From: Pterobdella sp. o SKG-2022
Taxonomy: Eukaryota; Annelida; Clitellata; Hirudinida; Piscicolidae
DNA length: 64,000 bases
Direction of reading: 5' to 3'
NCBI GenBank assembly: GCA_964035795.1
Contig: OZ038323.1
Coordinates: 3,298,381-3,362,380 of the forward strand
Part shown: positions 37,465 through 52,500 of the stretch, piece by piece
How the letters are laid out: each line of letters opens with the position of its first letter
Numbering within the stretch: position 1 is the first letter of the stretch
Translations under genes and position numbers: made by a program
The notes under the pieces: model-generated
Databases searched by the model: none
The model's input: only the letters and a program-made list of their open reading frames with translations
Told to the model about the DNA's origin: nothing

Positions 37465-40400
37465 ATGACTTGGCAACACAACCCACTTGAAACTCTGAGA
37501 ATCTCATCCTCCACCAAAGATTCACTCAGGCTCTCGTGGCAGGTTTTGCCAACATTGTCATATTTTCATGATATAGCTCTATATTGTACTGCCACTTCCA
37601 TACCATCATTATCATAGATTTGTTATTATTGTATCAATACTAAAGAGGTTAGCATTGTTATATTATTGTTCTTATTGGTATAATTATTATTACTTTTATG
37701 TCTTACTCTCTGCTGAAAAAATTGACTATAAAAAATGATGATGATGAATCATATCTTTCTTTGGATTGGTAGGTTTTTGACAAGAGTTAATATTCAAGTT
37801 ACTAGCCATAAACTTTATACTATACCAAATGAATGATCAAAATTTTGCTTTTTTCATTCCTTGGTGTGATGTCAAAGTTCATGCATTCCTTAACTAAACT
37901 ATCATCATACGCATCTTCACAGGTAACTCCATACATTGAAAATGCCGTAGGAGGTTATCAGGTATTAACTTGCTTGTGAATATTTTGTTTAATGATATTT
38001 TTCAATGTAGCATACTATGCATGTATTTGATCAGAATTCACAGTTATGAATTATAAGTTTTTAAATAGTTAGTTAAAACAAAAGTGATATATGTATGAAC
38101 CTGTATAACTCATTTCTTTTTAAATTATCCTTTTAAAAAACTTCTGAGAAGTTATAAAAACAACAATTACCATAAAAGCATCATTCTTAAACCCGTGCTA
38201 GCATTGAAACCTTCGTTTAACGATAATGATCATGCTAAAAAACGCACTGAAATTCATACCTCTATGTAGGGAAATATATTTCGAATTTTGCGGTGAGGAT
38301 TTCTTAATAAGTTAAAATAACCTGGTATATAATAAGTAATATTTCAGAACACTAGTTAGTTTATTAAGATAAGAAGCTTTCGTTATCAACGTAACATTTT
38401 CAAGTGTTCTGAAATTTTATTCATTTTGATGTGGCTTTAAAAAAAATTATCGTTCTGGTATATAATGTTCTATAAAACTAAATGTTTACGAAAATATACC
38501 GCCGACTGTTTACTAATTTTAAAAAAATATTTCAGTATAAAAGTAGTCGGTAACATGAATAAATTACTTATCGAAAAAAAATTGATTGATTGATTAATTG
38601 ATAGATAGATTGATTGATTGATAGATAGATTGGTTGATTGATTGATTAATTGATTGAAGGATAAATTGATTGATTGATTAATTGATTGATAGATAGATAG
38701 CTTGGTTAATTGATTGATAGATAGATTGATTGGTTGATTGATTATTGATTGGTTGATTGATTGATTGATTGATTGTTTGATTGATTGATTGATTGACAAC
38801 ATGCACAGATTCGGTACAGAGCATCAGGGAGCAGCATCACACAGTACAGTGGCAAACTCGACCGCATGTTGAGGACTTGGGAAATAAGTGAATATATTGT
38901 TTAGTTTAGTGATGATTCATCATTGAAAAATCTACATATTTTTTGGTTTGGTAGGGAAACTACTGTATTCCTTGTTGTCGTAAGTGCTTGAAAGAATCAT
39001 TTTTGAGTAACTTATGTATGAAATTTATTTATAGTTTAGTTTTAACGATATAATCACAGTTTTTTTTTAGGTTTTATTGATTTTAAATTTTTTGGGAAAT
39101 ATGAATACTATAGTTCACACATTAATTTAAATTCTATTAATATTGATCCACAAGGTCAACTCCACGAAAACACAGACTACGAGATATGTTTTTGGACATT
39201 TTTATCATCAGATACAAGCAACATCACAAACGACTATCAGTACTTGAATAACACAAACAACAGCACCGACCTGGTGGCTCGGAGGAGTTACGAGATGCTA
39301 CAAGATGACCCTCTTTTTCAAAACAGTTCTGTTTCTGTAGATACTGCTTTTTAAAATCGCTATAAATCGACCTTATCATTAAAATGAAGTAATTTCATGG
39401 TTAAAATGATGGAAGTATGAGGTTAAAACCAATTGAGCCAATAATTTTTATAAATATATTTATTAATTGGAAAATAAGGCTGAATATTGTAATAAAAATG
39501 TTTCAAAATGTTAGATTCTTCGCCATATTGCTTTGAGAGTTCGACGGGAGTCGATGCAGCAAAAGTGGCATTCGTGAGCACCCTGGGAGCTTTTTTTGCA
39601 ATCGGAATCGTCCTCTTCTTTGTCCTTCTTGCCAGGTTATTAAATAATTTCGAAACCATTTGCTTAAATAATAAATTTCGGTTATATCTTTTACAGGTGG
39701 CAAGAAAGTTCAAGAAAAAAAGTAGGAACGAAAAAAAATGGGGAAGAAGACGAAGAAGAAGAAGAAGAAGAAGATGAAAAAGTAGCCAGAAGTTGTAGAA
39801 GGAGAAGGAAGAGAAGAAAAGCTTGTAGACAATGCAGAGGGCAGCAGAAAGAACATTGCCAATGTAACAAAGGGTTCTTTTCTGCTTTCAAGGTTTCCAA
39901 AGCTTTCAAGGTCAAAAGGGCTTCCTCCAAGCAAGTCCTTGCTCACGACTCCACACCATCACACCACCACTCATCACCACACCACCATCAATCCCCACAT
40001 CACTATCAATCACCACATCACTTCTCGAATGATGGAAGTTGCAAGGAAGCAAAGAGTGATAAAACTAGTCTCCATTCCTCTTTATTATCCCTCATCAACG
40101 AAGAACCTGGAAATATGTTTTTAGTGGCCACATCATCAGATGATAAGAAAGGGGACGAAAACAAGGATGAAGATAGTCACGAATTGGCTTACTTGATTCC
40201 CATCATGAAGTGTCAAGATGGAACTCTCATTCTTGGGGGTACTGATGATGATGGCAATGAAGGAGATGCAGAAGATGATGACGAAGAAGAAGATGGAGAT
40301 AGCAAAAAAAGTTATTTTGCCAGGCAAGATAATGCTTGCGAAGATGACGTTGTTAGTGATGAAAATGAAGATGATGACGACGACGACGATGAGGAAGAAT

Positions 40401-40759
40401 GCAGTGATGATGAAAAGAAGGATTTTGAGTTATTACCTATAATATTCTCTCCACAGTTAAAACTTTCAGTTGTTGACAGCGTTTTCATGGGAGATATAGT
40501 TGCAGTTGAGAATGAAGAAGAGGAGAACGAGGAGAAGGAGGAGGAGGAGAAGGAAGAAGAAGAAAATGATGTTGATGAAGATAAAACGAAAGCAAAAAGC
40601 CCGAAAGAAGATGACTTACAAGATGATGAATTTAAAAATGGTGCTACACATTCATTTATAAGTAAGGCGAAAACTTCAGAGTGTATATTAGACAAACAGG
40701 AAGATGGTGTGGCTATTAGACGAACCTCCTCAAACGTCATGCCAAAAACTTCAATATAA
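37465..40759 (+). CDS. Single-pass membrane protein: fibronectin III domain, TM helix, long acidic tail
   Basis: Exons 37465-37542, 37923-37961, 38809-38887, 39155-39325, 39515-39635 and 39697-40759 join in phase to 516 residues from the ATG at 37465. The first exon may start upstream of that ATG, so the N-terminus, including any signal peptide, is uncertain. Residues 1-90 read as one FN3 domain (LRLSWQ, GYQIRYRASG, NTDYEICF). An Asn-rich extracellular stem follows, then a hydrophobic helix (STLGAFFAIGIVLFFVLLA). The 355-residue tail has a poly-Glu run, a basic Cys-containing patch (RRRRKRRKACRQCRG), a His-Pro-Ser repeat block and three Asp/Glu-rich blocks. No kinase, phosphatase or adaptor domain is seen. 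An adhesion or signalling receptor is likely; the family is unknown. Confidence 0.6.
38341..38416. repeat. Short imperfect palindrome
   Basis: Outer arms ATTTCAGAACACT and AGTGTTCTGAAAT enclose a partly paired centre containing AAGCTTTCGTTATC. It lies in an intron of the FN3 protein gene. Confidence 0.6.
38581..38795. repeat. (GATT/GATA)n microsatellite
   Basis: A tract of GATT, GATA and AATT tetranucleotides ends 13 bases before the acceptor of the FN3 gene exon at 38809. The apparent Asn-Gln-Ser-Ile frame on the minus strand is a repeat artefact. Confidence 0.95.
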
Positions 40760-41729
40760 AAATGGTCAATATAACTTTAAAAATAGTTATCTGTTCTCCA
40801 TAACGTGTTCCCATACAACCAATAATGTTAACTACGTCGGCTTTAGTTGAGAAAATATTGGACTTTCAAACCACGCGACCAAATAATACGTGACTGAGTT
40901 GTAATAGGAAAGTAATTATCATATCGTTCATTCTTGTAACTTGTTGATGTTTACTTCAATGTTACCGCTTGCACGTATCAACTTGTATTCATTACAACGC
41001 TGTGTGTGAAATGGATTTTCAAATTTGTATGAAATTTATATCTTTTTATTCAATATATATGTTTTTCTCATTAAATCTTAGTTTCTAAACTGAATAAATA
41101 TACTTTATTATACTGGCGTTTGAAGCGATAAAGATGTTTCCCACAACGAAACCACTTCAAGTTAGATATTTGAGACTTTACACACTTTTCTTTATAAATT
41201 TAAACTTCTAATATTTGATAAGAAATGAAACAACTATCTTCAAGCACAACGAAACAATGAGTTTCATATTCTATTTTTGCTTTGAACACCTCAGACGGGC
41301 AAAAAGCTTATTCACTTAACCATAAGTTTTTTTCCACCCTTGGGGGAAATGTTTTGCAGAGTAAGGTTATCCTTTGGCAAATGCTAGAACAAGAAAATTT
41401 TTGATGAGAATAATTGTACTTTATCTTGAAACTCCCAGGGTTAAACATCACTATAATAAATCTCGTAGATTATTATTATTTCTCAAAGCTCTGACCTTAC
41501 CGATACTAACGTTTAGTAAGGAAACCAATCCTATGGTAAGAGAATATTTTAAAATATATTTTTATGGCCCTTCATGGCAAAGCTGTGTTTACCAGAAACA
41601 GTTGTGGAAACTAATTTATTTAAAATTTCTCATAACAAATATTCGTCACATTTTGAAGGATGCAACTAAAAACATACAATACACCAAGTCATTTAAATGA
41701 TTTAAAAATTAAATAAATACAATTTATTC
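40760..41729. other. Spacer between convergent FN3 and ZNF330 genes
   Basis: AT-rich, with no supported exon. An open frame at 41374-41700 has no ATG start and no recognisable motif. Confidence 0.45.
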
Positions 41730-45450
<3,721 letters not shown>

Positions 45451-47769
45451 AACGCTTAAATATTATTTGGTTATCCCATATTAATTTAAAATCTGAATAA
45501 GTTTATAATATATTCAATAAAGCTTCTATTATATATCTAAATATATATTAATAATATTGTATATAAAAATGTTATAATTTTATAAGAAAAATTGATTTTA
45601 ACCTACGGCTTTTGCAATTAAATTTAAAAGAAAACTTATAAACAACTCAAAATTTATCACATATATCTTCATAAAAAATTTTTAGTTCTCTAAATTCGAA
45701 ATTTCAAGTATTAATTTTGTTCCGAGTTTCTTTTCCGAAGTTTTTTTCGCATGAACAAGAAGTAACAATAAGTGGTTACAGAGGGACAAGCTATGTCCTA
45801 CGTCACGAAAATATGCTGCAAATCGCTTTAGAAGTATAGATAGAAAAGAAACAGCTAAAAAAACGAAACCAACAATGCTGGATGAAATGATGGAAGAGGG
45901 TTTTGAAGCAATGAAGAAGAAGCTGAAAACAGAGAAAGAGGGTCAAGCTAACTTGCCAAAGTCAGTAAATTATGATGATGATATAGTTACTTTGCTGAAA
46001 CTTGTTAATTTTTTCAAGAACTTCGTTTATCTGAACACTTACTTAATTTTCTACTAATTTTAGAAAATAATTCCTCTAAGTTTTGAATCTTATTATCAAC
46101 ACAACTATAAAAATTAAAAACGTCTTTGAAAAAATGTATTTACAAAATTTAGAGACGATAAATTAAAAAAAGTAGCTTTTAAGACATAAAACAAGGCGCC
46201 ATTAAATAAACGGTGATAAAGATTTATAAAAAAGTCTAATGGTAACAGTATCATAAAGACACCGAAGCTTCAAGTCGATTGACGATGATGATAAGCCTAG
46301 GCGATATACAGCTGAAGCAATAGTGAGGCATTGAAATTAGAACAATATCATTACAACTACTAAGTAACAATATTAACCTTCATGTTACGAATATTAATGT
46401 TATCAGGGCTATTAATTTTTTTAAACATTTTTAGTTTTATCGGTTAAATATTTAAAATATATTATCAAGGTAATATTTGTAATCTTTGAGATTATGGTTA
46501 CCACAAACACACAACTTAGTCTCTCACACAAGACCATGTAACGATACGGTGTGATAGCAGAATTTCAATAATGTTAAGGTAAATAATTAAATACCATTAT
46601 TTGCTATTAACAATAATTAACTCAATAGTAAAACATCAATGATATGAATAATATATAATGCTAATTATATATTTCACTATATAAATAGTTTAAATACTAA
46701 ATACAGAGTATTATGATTTAAAATAAAAATTCATAAAATTTCATCGCCGTTCAAAGAATGCAACAATAAGGCAACTTTGAATATCAAAAAATGTTTTTCG
46801 TATGAGATTCGATCTACACTGATTCACAATATAATGCAGCGTTCTAAGTAATTAAGATGAGTATTAACTAGCTGTTAACTTGGTAAAAACCATACTGATA
46901 TTAAGTGATAATAAAAAAATTATAGAAATAAAGATGATCTCAGGTTAAAAACGGTTAATTAAAATAAAGCTAACCAAAAATATAATATATAATAAAAAAA
47001 ATTATAATAAGTAAATAAATTCATAATAAAAAATAGTTAACAGAAAAAAAGAGCTGGTGGTGGAAAGCAGAAGCTTAAGGTTGAACACACTGTATGGTAG
47101 TAATACTAATAATAATAAAAAAAATATTAAAAAAAATTTATGCTATAAATAAAAGTAAAATGAATAATAATAATAAGAAAAATAAACACGATATAAAAAT
47201 TGATTAGAATGATAAAAAATCATATTTAGGTATCAATAAAAGAATAATTGAAATGCTAATAGGAGTGTTTGTCATAATATTTATGAAATTGTTTAAAAGT
47301 TAAAATATTGAAAATAAATCGTTAAAACAAAATAGCACACAACAAAATTACTATCAGAGCTTGATTTTACTTTCAAAGTAGTCCATTGAAACAGAAAAAT
47401 GAATACTGAGTTTAAAAACGAATGCAAAACAATGTAAAGAACAACAAAACAACTAAATCTCTTCCTAAACTACAATTCCAAAGTAACTAGTTTTTTGCTA
47501 AACACTTCATCTATCTTCTTTATTAAATTATCTAGAAAAAAAATTATGCAAAATATGATTTTTAAAAATGAAGGTGGAAACTAAATTGAAATTTACCTCT
47601 GTAAACGACATGTGAAAAAGAACTAAAACTGAAATTATATATTCAATTATAAATCCTTATAAACTATCAAATGCTGCACGAGTTTTCAACCAATCATTTT
47701 ACATCTTAATATCAATTCTATTTTTAACAATTTTAAAGCAACGACCAATAATAGGAACGTCCGTTGACC
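45451..47769. other. AT-rich spacer between ZNF330 and the ADAMTS 3' end
   Basis: Apart from one candidate exon at 45782-45964, no coding signal is seen. The DNA is extremely AT-rich with poly-A and poly-T runs, especially 46900-47330. Confidence 0.45.
45782..45964 (+). CDS. Possible single exon of an unidentified gene
   Basis: Between an acceptor-like TGGTTACAG and a donor-like GTAAAT there are 61 open codons with protein-like composition (KYAANRFRSIDRKE, MLDEMMEEGFEAMKKKLK). It would be divergent from ZNF330, whose ATG is 332 bases to the left. I found no start codon in frame upstream and no further exon, so this may be chance. Confidence 0.22.
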
Positions 47770-49544
47770 TCATAAAAAGGCCTGTAATTGAATGGCATTG
47801 TGAGTGCTTGGAGAACATTTTCCACACTGACCTCCACACCTTCCTGTGACTTTTTGACCCGACTGTGATGTCATGTGGTTGATTGGTATCGATGGAAATG
47901 AATCAAAAATATAGCTAGAAAAATTTAAGCTGCATAAAACTGAAAAAAATGCAAAAAATTATTAAAAAATAAGTAAAAAAACGATAAAAACAAAAGCTCA
48001 TGATGATAAAACGATAAAAACTAGAAAATAAAACAAAAAACAGAAAGTAACCTGTGTGGTTTGTATGTTGGTGGCGGCATGGTGGCCGACAGAGACCCAT
48101 TTCTGCATGGGAGACACCATGAATCGAGTGCCCGTCAAGTCGATAGAGAAACGGCCCTGGTTTGTATTGTTTTTTATTGTAAATTTGAATTTACTTTAGA
48201 TGTTTTTTAATCAATTGTGATTTTAATTAGTATTTTTATCAATTAAAAGATTAAATAAACATCCATTTAATAAAACTTTGAATTGATAAAATAATAATCT
48301 CATCATTTTTATTTTTAACGTTAAAAGCACACACCATAGGACACTGTCGAGTCCTACTGTAGCAGTCTCCAGCAGTAGCTACTGGCACCCTCCTTCTACC
48401 ACTTTTGATGGCGAATGTAAAGTCTGTCGCTGTGTTGAACATTTGATTGTTTATTTCTCAAATAATATTTCAAATTCGATCACTAAGTTTTCAAACTATG
48501 ACTAGATGTTTATTTAACCAGTTATATATAATGTAATCGCTGTCCCCTACCCAAAAAAATCTTTCTAATCAATATTTTGTAACGAAAAACATCAATTAAA
48601 AGGAATTTTAATACATTTATTGAGAATCAAAAACTATAATTTTCGATAAGTTTAACCCTATCATAAGACGTTAGCGAAAATTTTAGAAGACTAAATTTAC
48701 CGAAAACTATAGCTTTTGATTCTCAATAAATGTATTAAAAATTAAATTAAAAATTCCTCTTAATTGATGTTTTTCGTTACAAAATATTGAAGAAAAATAC
48801 ATATGTCTCTTAAAAGTAATCAATATATCAATGTAAAACTTTTCTCCCCTTTCTATCAAACCTTTTTTAGCCAAGCTATCTATGTGAAACTACAGTACTG
48901 ACTTATGATCTGCATGGCTGAGATGTTGAATCGAAGTTTCGAGAATCTTGTGAGGCCAGAGTTTGGGTGTATCTCTTTTTTGAAGCAGCTACTACAGTTG
49001 CTCGGGTTAGCAGGACACGTGTTCGGCTTCAACAAACGTCTGTCATAAATCTCAGAAAAGTTCTCTTCAGGGTTGACTGAAATAAACTCTTTGGGTTTAT
49101 TTTTCGACATTTTGTGGCAGTATACCTGGTTTGTATTAATAGGATGATTGTCACGTAAAGGTGTTTTTGTATAAAAAACTAAAGAAACTAAATTTTTTGG
49201 CATAATTGTTGACATTGGTATTAAAAAATTTATTGAAAATAATGAAAAAAAAAATTCTATAAAAGTAAATTTTAGTTTCTTAAATATTTTTTTTATTTAT
49301 AAAGAATTTCTTAAAAAAACATGTAAAAGAAATTTTATTCAGCTAAATTTTCGATAAATACAATCTTATCATAATTCATTAAACCAAGAAGGATATTTTA
49401 AGAAATAAAACTAAATAAAATAAATGTATTAAATAGATGCAGATAAACGCACATAGACAAGCTGTCTGCCGACCATCATGACGTAATCATCGTCCAAAGA
49501 TATTTGAGCTGTGTGCTTCAGTTGCAAGCAGGAGGTCGAGTAGC
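47770..49544 (-). other. ADAMTS C-terminal GON domain
   Basis: Exons 49453-49544, 48903-49125, 48335-48429, 48052-48156 and 47770-47862 encode CLQLKHTAQ at the start, then [49 protein letters not shown] and [12 protein letters not shown] near the C-terminus. These are the hallmark blocks of the GON domain found only in ADAMTS9/20 and GON-1. The join at 48903/48429 was fixed by the IITTD motif. Confidence 0.95.
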
Positions 49545-52500
49545 CTGTAAAACGAAGAATAGAAAAATAAAAATGAAAGAAAGAATATAACTTTTAAAAT
49601 GATATAATGATGATAAACTAAAATGGCATAATGATAATGAAGGAAATAACTAATACCATGATACAACATAAAGATGTTAACGCACAAGGTCCAAGGTAGC
49701 AGGCCTTGTACTTTTCAGGGATGGTGAGTCCTCCGCATTTGCGAGGATCCAGTTTTGCTGCAGTTCCTGTAATTGGTTCCATTTCTTTAAAAACTATGGA
49801 AATTATCTAATTTATATATATTCTAACGATGAAGATATATGTGAAAACAATGGAGTGCTGAGACCTTTAGTGCCGCAGTAGACACTTCTATGCATGTTTC
49901 CTGGGCCGCAGGTCTTGGAGCACTGGAAATTTAAAAATATGTGGTTTCATAGTGAAGTTAAACTTACCAATAATTACAACGTCTATTTTTTAAAGAAATT
50001 TTCTTAATGCCTCCTTTTTAACGTATATTCAGACATGGCTTAATATGCAAAAAAATTTATCACAAACGAGAAAACATACTGAAGACCAAGCCGAAGTTTT
50101 CCACATGTGAGGTTTTTCTGGACATCCTCCCTGCACACACTGGCGTTCTGTGATTGGCTGGTTGCTCAAGTCACAATTCATTGCACTAACAGGGCCTGTA
50201 TAAAATATATGACGATCTTTAAACTTGCTTTAAATTAACGACAGAATGATCTTTATAGAACAGATGGCTTTACAGACCTGGTTGTAACCATCCTTGCGGG
50301 GACACACTTCTGCATGAAATCGATCTCTTTTGCACGCCCGTGCCACATTCGCTTGAGCACTGTGTGTCAAGTCATTATTTCATGTTTTTTGTGTGTTTGT
50401 TAGTATGTTAAGCAGACCTTGGTCCAGTCACTAGCCATCCATCTAAAGGGACATGGCTTGAGACTGCAGTGGTTCTTCTCTTTGGGTTTTTTCAATCGAG
50501 AACACTTTGTATGGTTTACTTGCTTTCCACTGTAGCTTGAAAAGCATTTGATGCTTCTCAGTTGAATTCCTTGTCCGCATGATTTAGAGCACTAAAATGG
50601 TGTTGTGAAATTTAGTGTAATGTTAAAACAAGACGTAGAAAAAATATCAATTGCCATATTTATTTATTAGGGTTTACGAAGAAACAAAATAGAGATAAAA
50701 TTGAGTGTTCAAATATTTTCAAAGATCTTCGTTCGCCGGTGTACGGCTTCCCTTCAGCTTTCATAGGTCCCTGTCTTGCGCCAGTTTAACTGCTTGATCT
50801 ATGTTTAGTTTGTGGGCTTTTAGATCGTGTTTGATCGTTGTGAGAAGGTTGGTGCTAGGTCTTCCACACTTTGCGTTTGTTTTCTTGAGGCAATTGGTGG
50901 TGGATTGTTTAGCTGGAACCAGATCATCCATGCGCAGAATATGGCCTAAAATTTGCCAGCGTCGCTTTGTCACGATTTGAGAGGCTAGTTCAACAAGGCA
51001 TTCACGGTTTCTGTTTTCATGCGGTTTGGCCAGAAAACCCCACATACATACCGCACCATTTTTCGGTTGAAACTGTCCACCGATCTAACCATTCCCTTGT
51101 CCATTGCCCACGTGCTACAACCAAAAAGCATGATGCTTTGAACGTAAGCTTTGTAGATTCTTAACTTTTTGTTTTTTGTTATGCTCGAGTTCCATATTTT
51201 TTTTAGCATGAACATTGCCGTTGTTGTTAGCTCCTTTCACCTTTTCCACTCTTGCTTTGTATCGAGTAGCATGCCCAGTTTTTTCGCATTTTTCCACTCG
51301 TTGTCTGATCCGATTTTGAGAGTCTCCGTTTTCGTGGGATTCATTTCTAGGTTCCACTTTTCCAATATTTTTTCCACTATATTTAGGTTGACGCCATCTT
51401 TGCTAATGAAATCAACATCATCAGCATATGCAATGTCTTGGGCATGGACGTTATTTCTGATTTCTCTCAACGCTGCTTCTAGGTATGTGGTGAAAAGTAC
51501 TGGACTGAGACCATCTCCTTAAGGAATGCCAGTATTGGTGTCAAAAGTGGGTCCTACTTCTTTGGTTCTCACTCTCAGACTGTTGTCATTGAGTAGAAAA
51601 TGTATCAACTTCATATCTTCCTCGGAGCAGATTGTATTCAATATCTCCATCATTTTTACTCTGTTGACCGAGTCAAAGGCTGAGGATAAGTCTACACCTT
51701 GGATTGTAATTTTGTTATTGGTGCTTAATGTGCTTGCTATTTCTAGTTTGAGTGTCCATACAATGTCTTCTATGGATCTACCTTTCCTATAGGCAGCTTG
51801 GCTGGATGATAGGTAGTTTTCTATTGTTGGTCTTAGTCTATTGAGTGATGAGTGATATTATTTTTATAATGGTGGAGAGTAGTATTATTGGTCTGGTGTT
51901 TTCTACTTTTTTGGTTTTATTGTGTTTTGGTATAGGGAGAAAGATGCCAAGGCCAAGTTGGTGAGGTTGTTTGTTGTTGATTGTGGTGTTTATTATATGA
52001 GTAAGTTTGTCAATGGTTGTGCTACTCAATATTTTCATCATTTCTGCTACAATATTGTCATAGTCTGGTGATCTATTGTTTTTGAATGATTTTATGGCAG
52101 AGTTGACTTCACTTGGTTATTTTGACATTGATATGTGTTTGGTTTTCTTGTTTTTGTTGTGTTGCTGTTGTAGACTTGTTGAATTTTTCTTTATAGTATG
52201 AAGTGAGTTGAAAGATGGTATAGGGAGGGGGTGGAGTTTTATGTTTGATGTTTAGTTGTTTTATTCCTTTATGCATTCTTTGATTGTAGTTTGAATTTTC
52301 TATTTCTTTCAATTGTTCTTCTGTTATTGAGGATTTGTTATCTAAGCATTTTTTGTTAATTTTTTTTGTATGATGTGGTTTTCTTTGTTTAAGTTTATTT
52401 TTGTAGTTTGATTTATTTTACAATTTTTCAAAATGTTTCTGATTTTATTGATTTTGTTCTTAAGTTTGTTTATTTCTGGGTCTTTTATTTTAGTTTGTTA

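Noticed and set aside
38470..38802. Minus-strand Asn-Gln-Ser-Ile repeat protein
   Set aside because: It is a translation of the GATT/GATA microsatellite inside an intron of the plus-strand FN3 gene.
39155..39355. FN3 gene ending at the TAA at 39353
   Set aside because: A donor at 39325 joins in phase to the transmembrane exon at 39515, giving a sensible continuous protein. Termination here remains a possible alternative isoform.
40136..40740. Ser/Phe-rich minus-strand frames opposite the acidic exon
   Set aside because: They are antisense shadows of GAA/GAT codon runs.
41374..41700. 108-codon plus-strand open frame as a gene
   Set aside because: No ATG start, no splice context and no motif; it lies between two convergent genes.
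45751..45781. ATG with a 20-base intron leading into the exon at 45782
   Set aside because: An intron of 20 bases is too short for animal splicing and the phase does not match.
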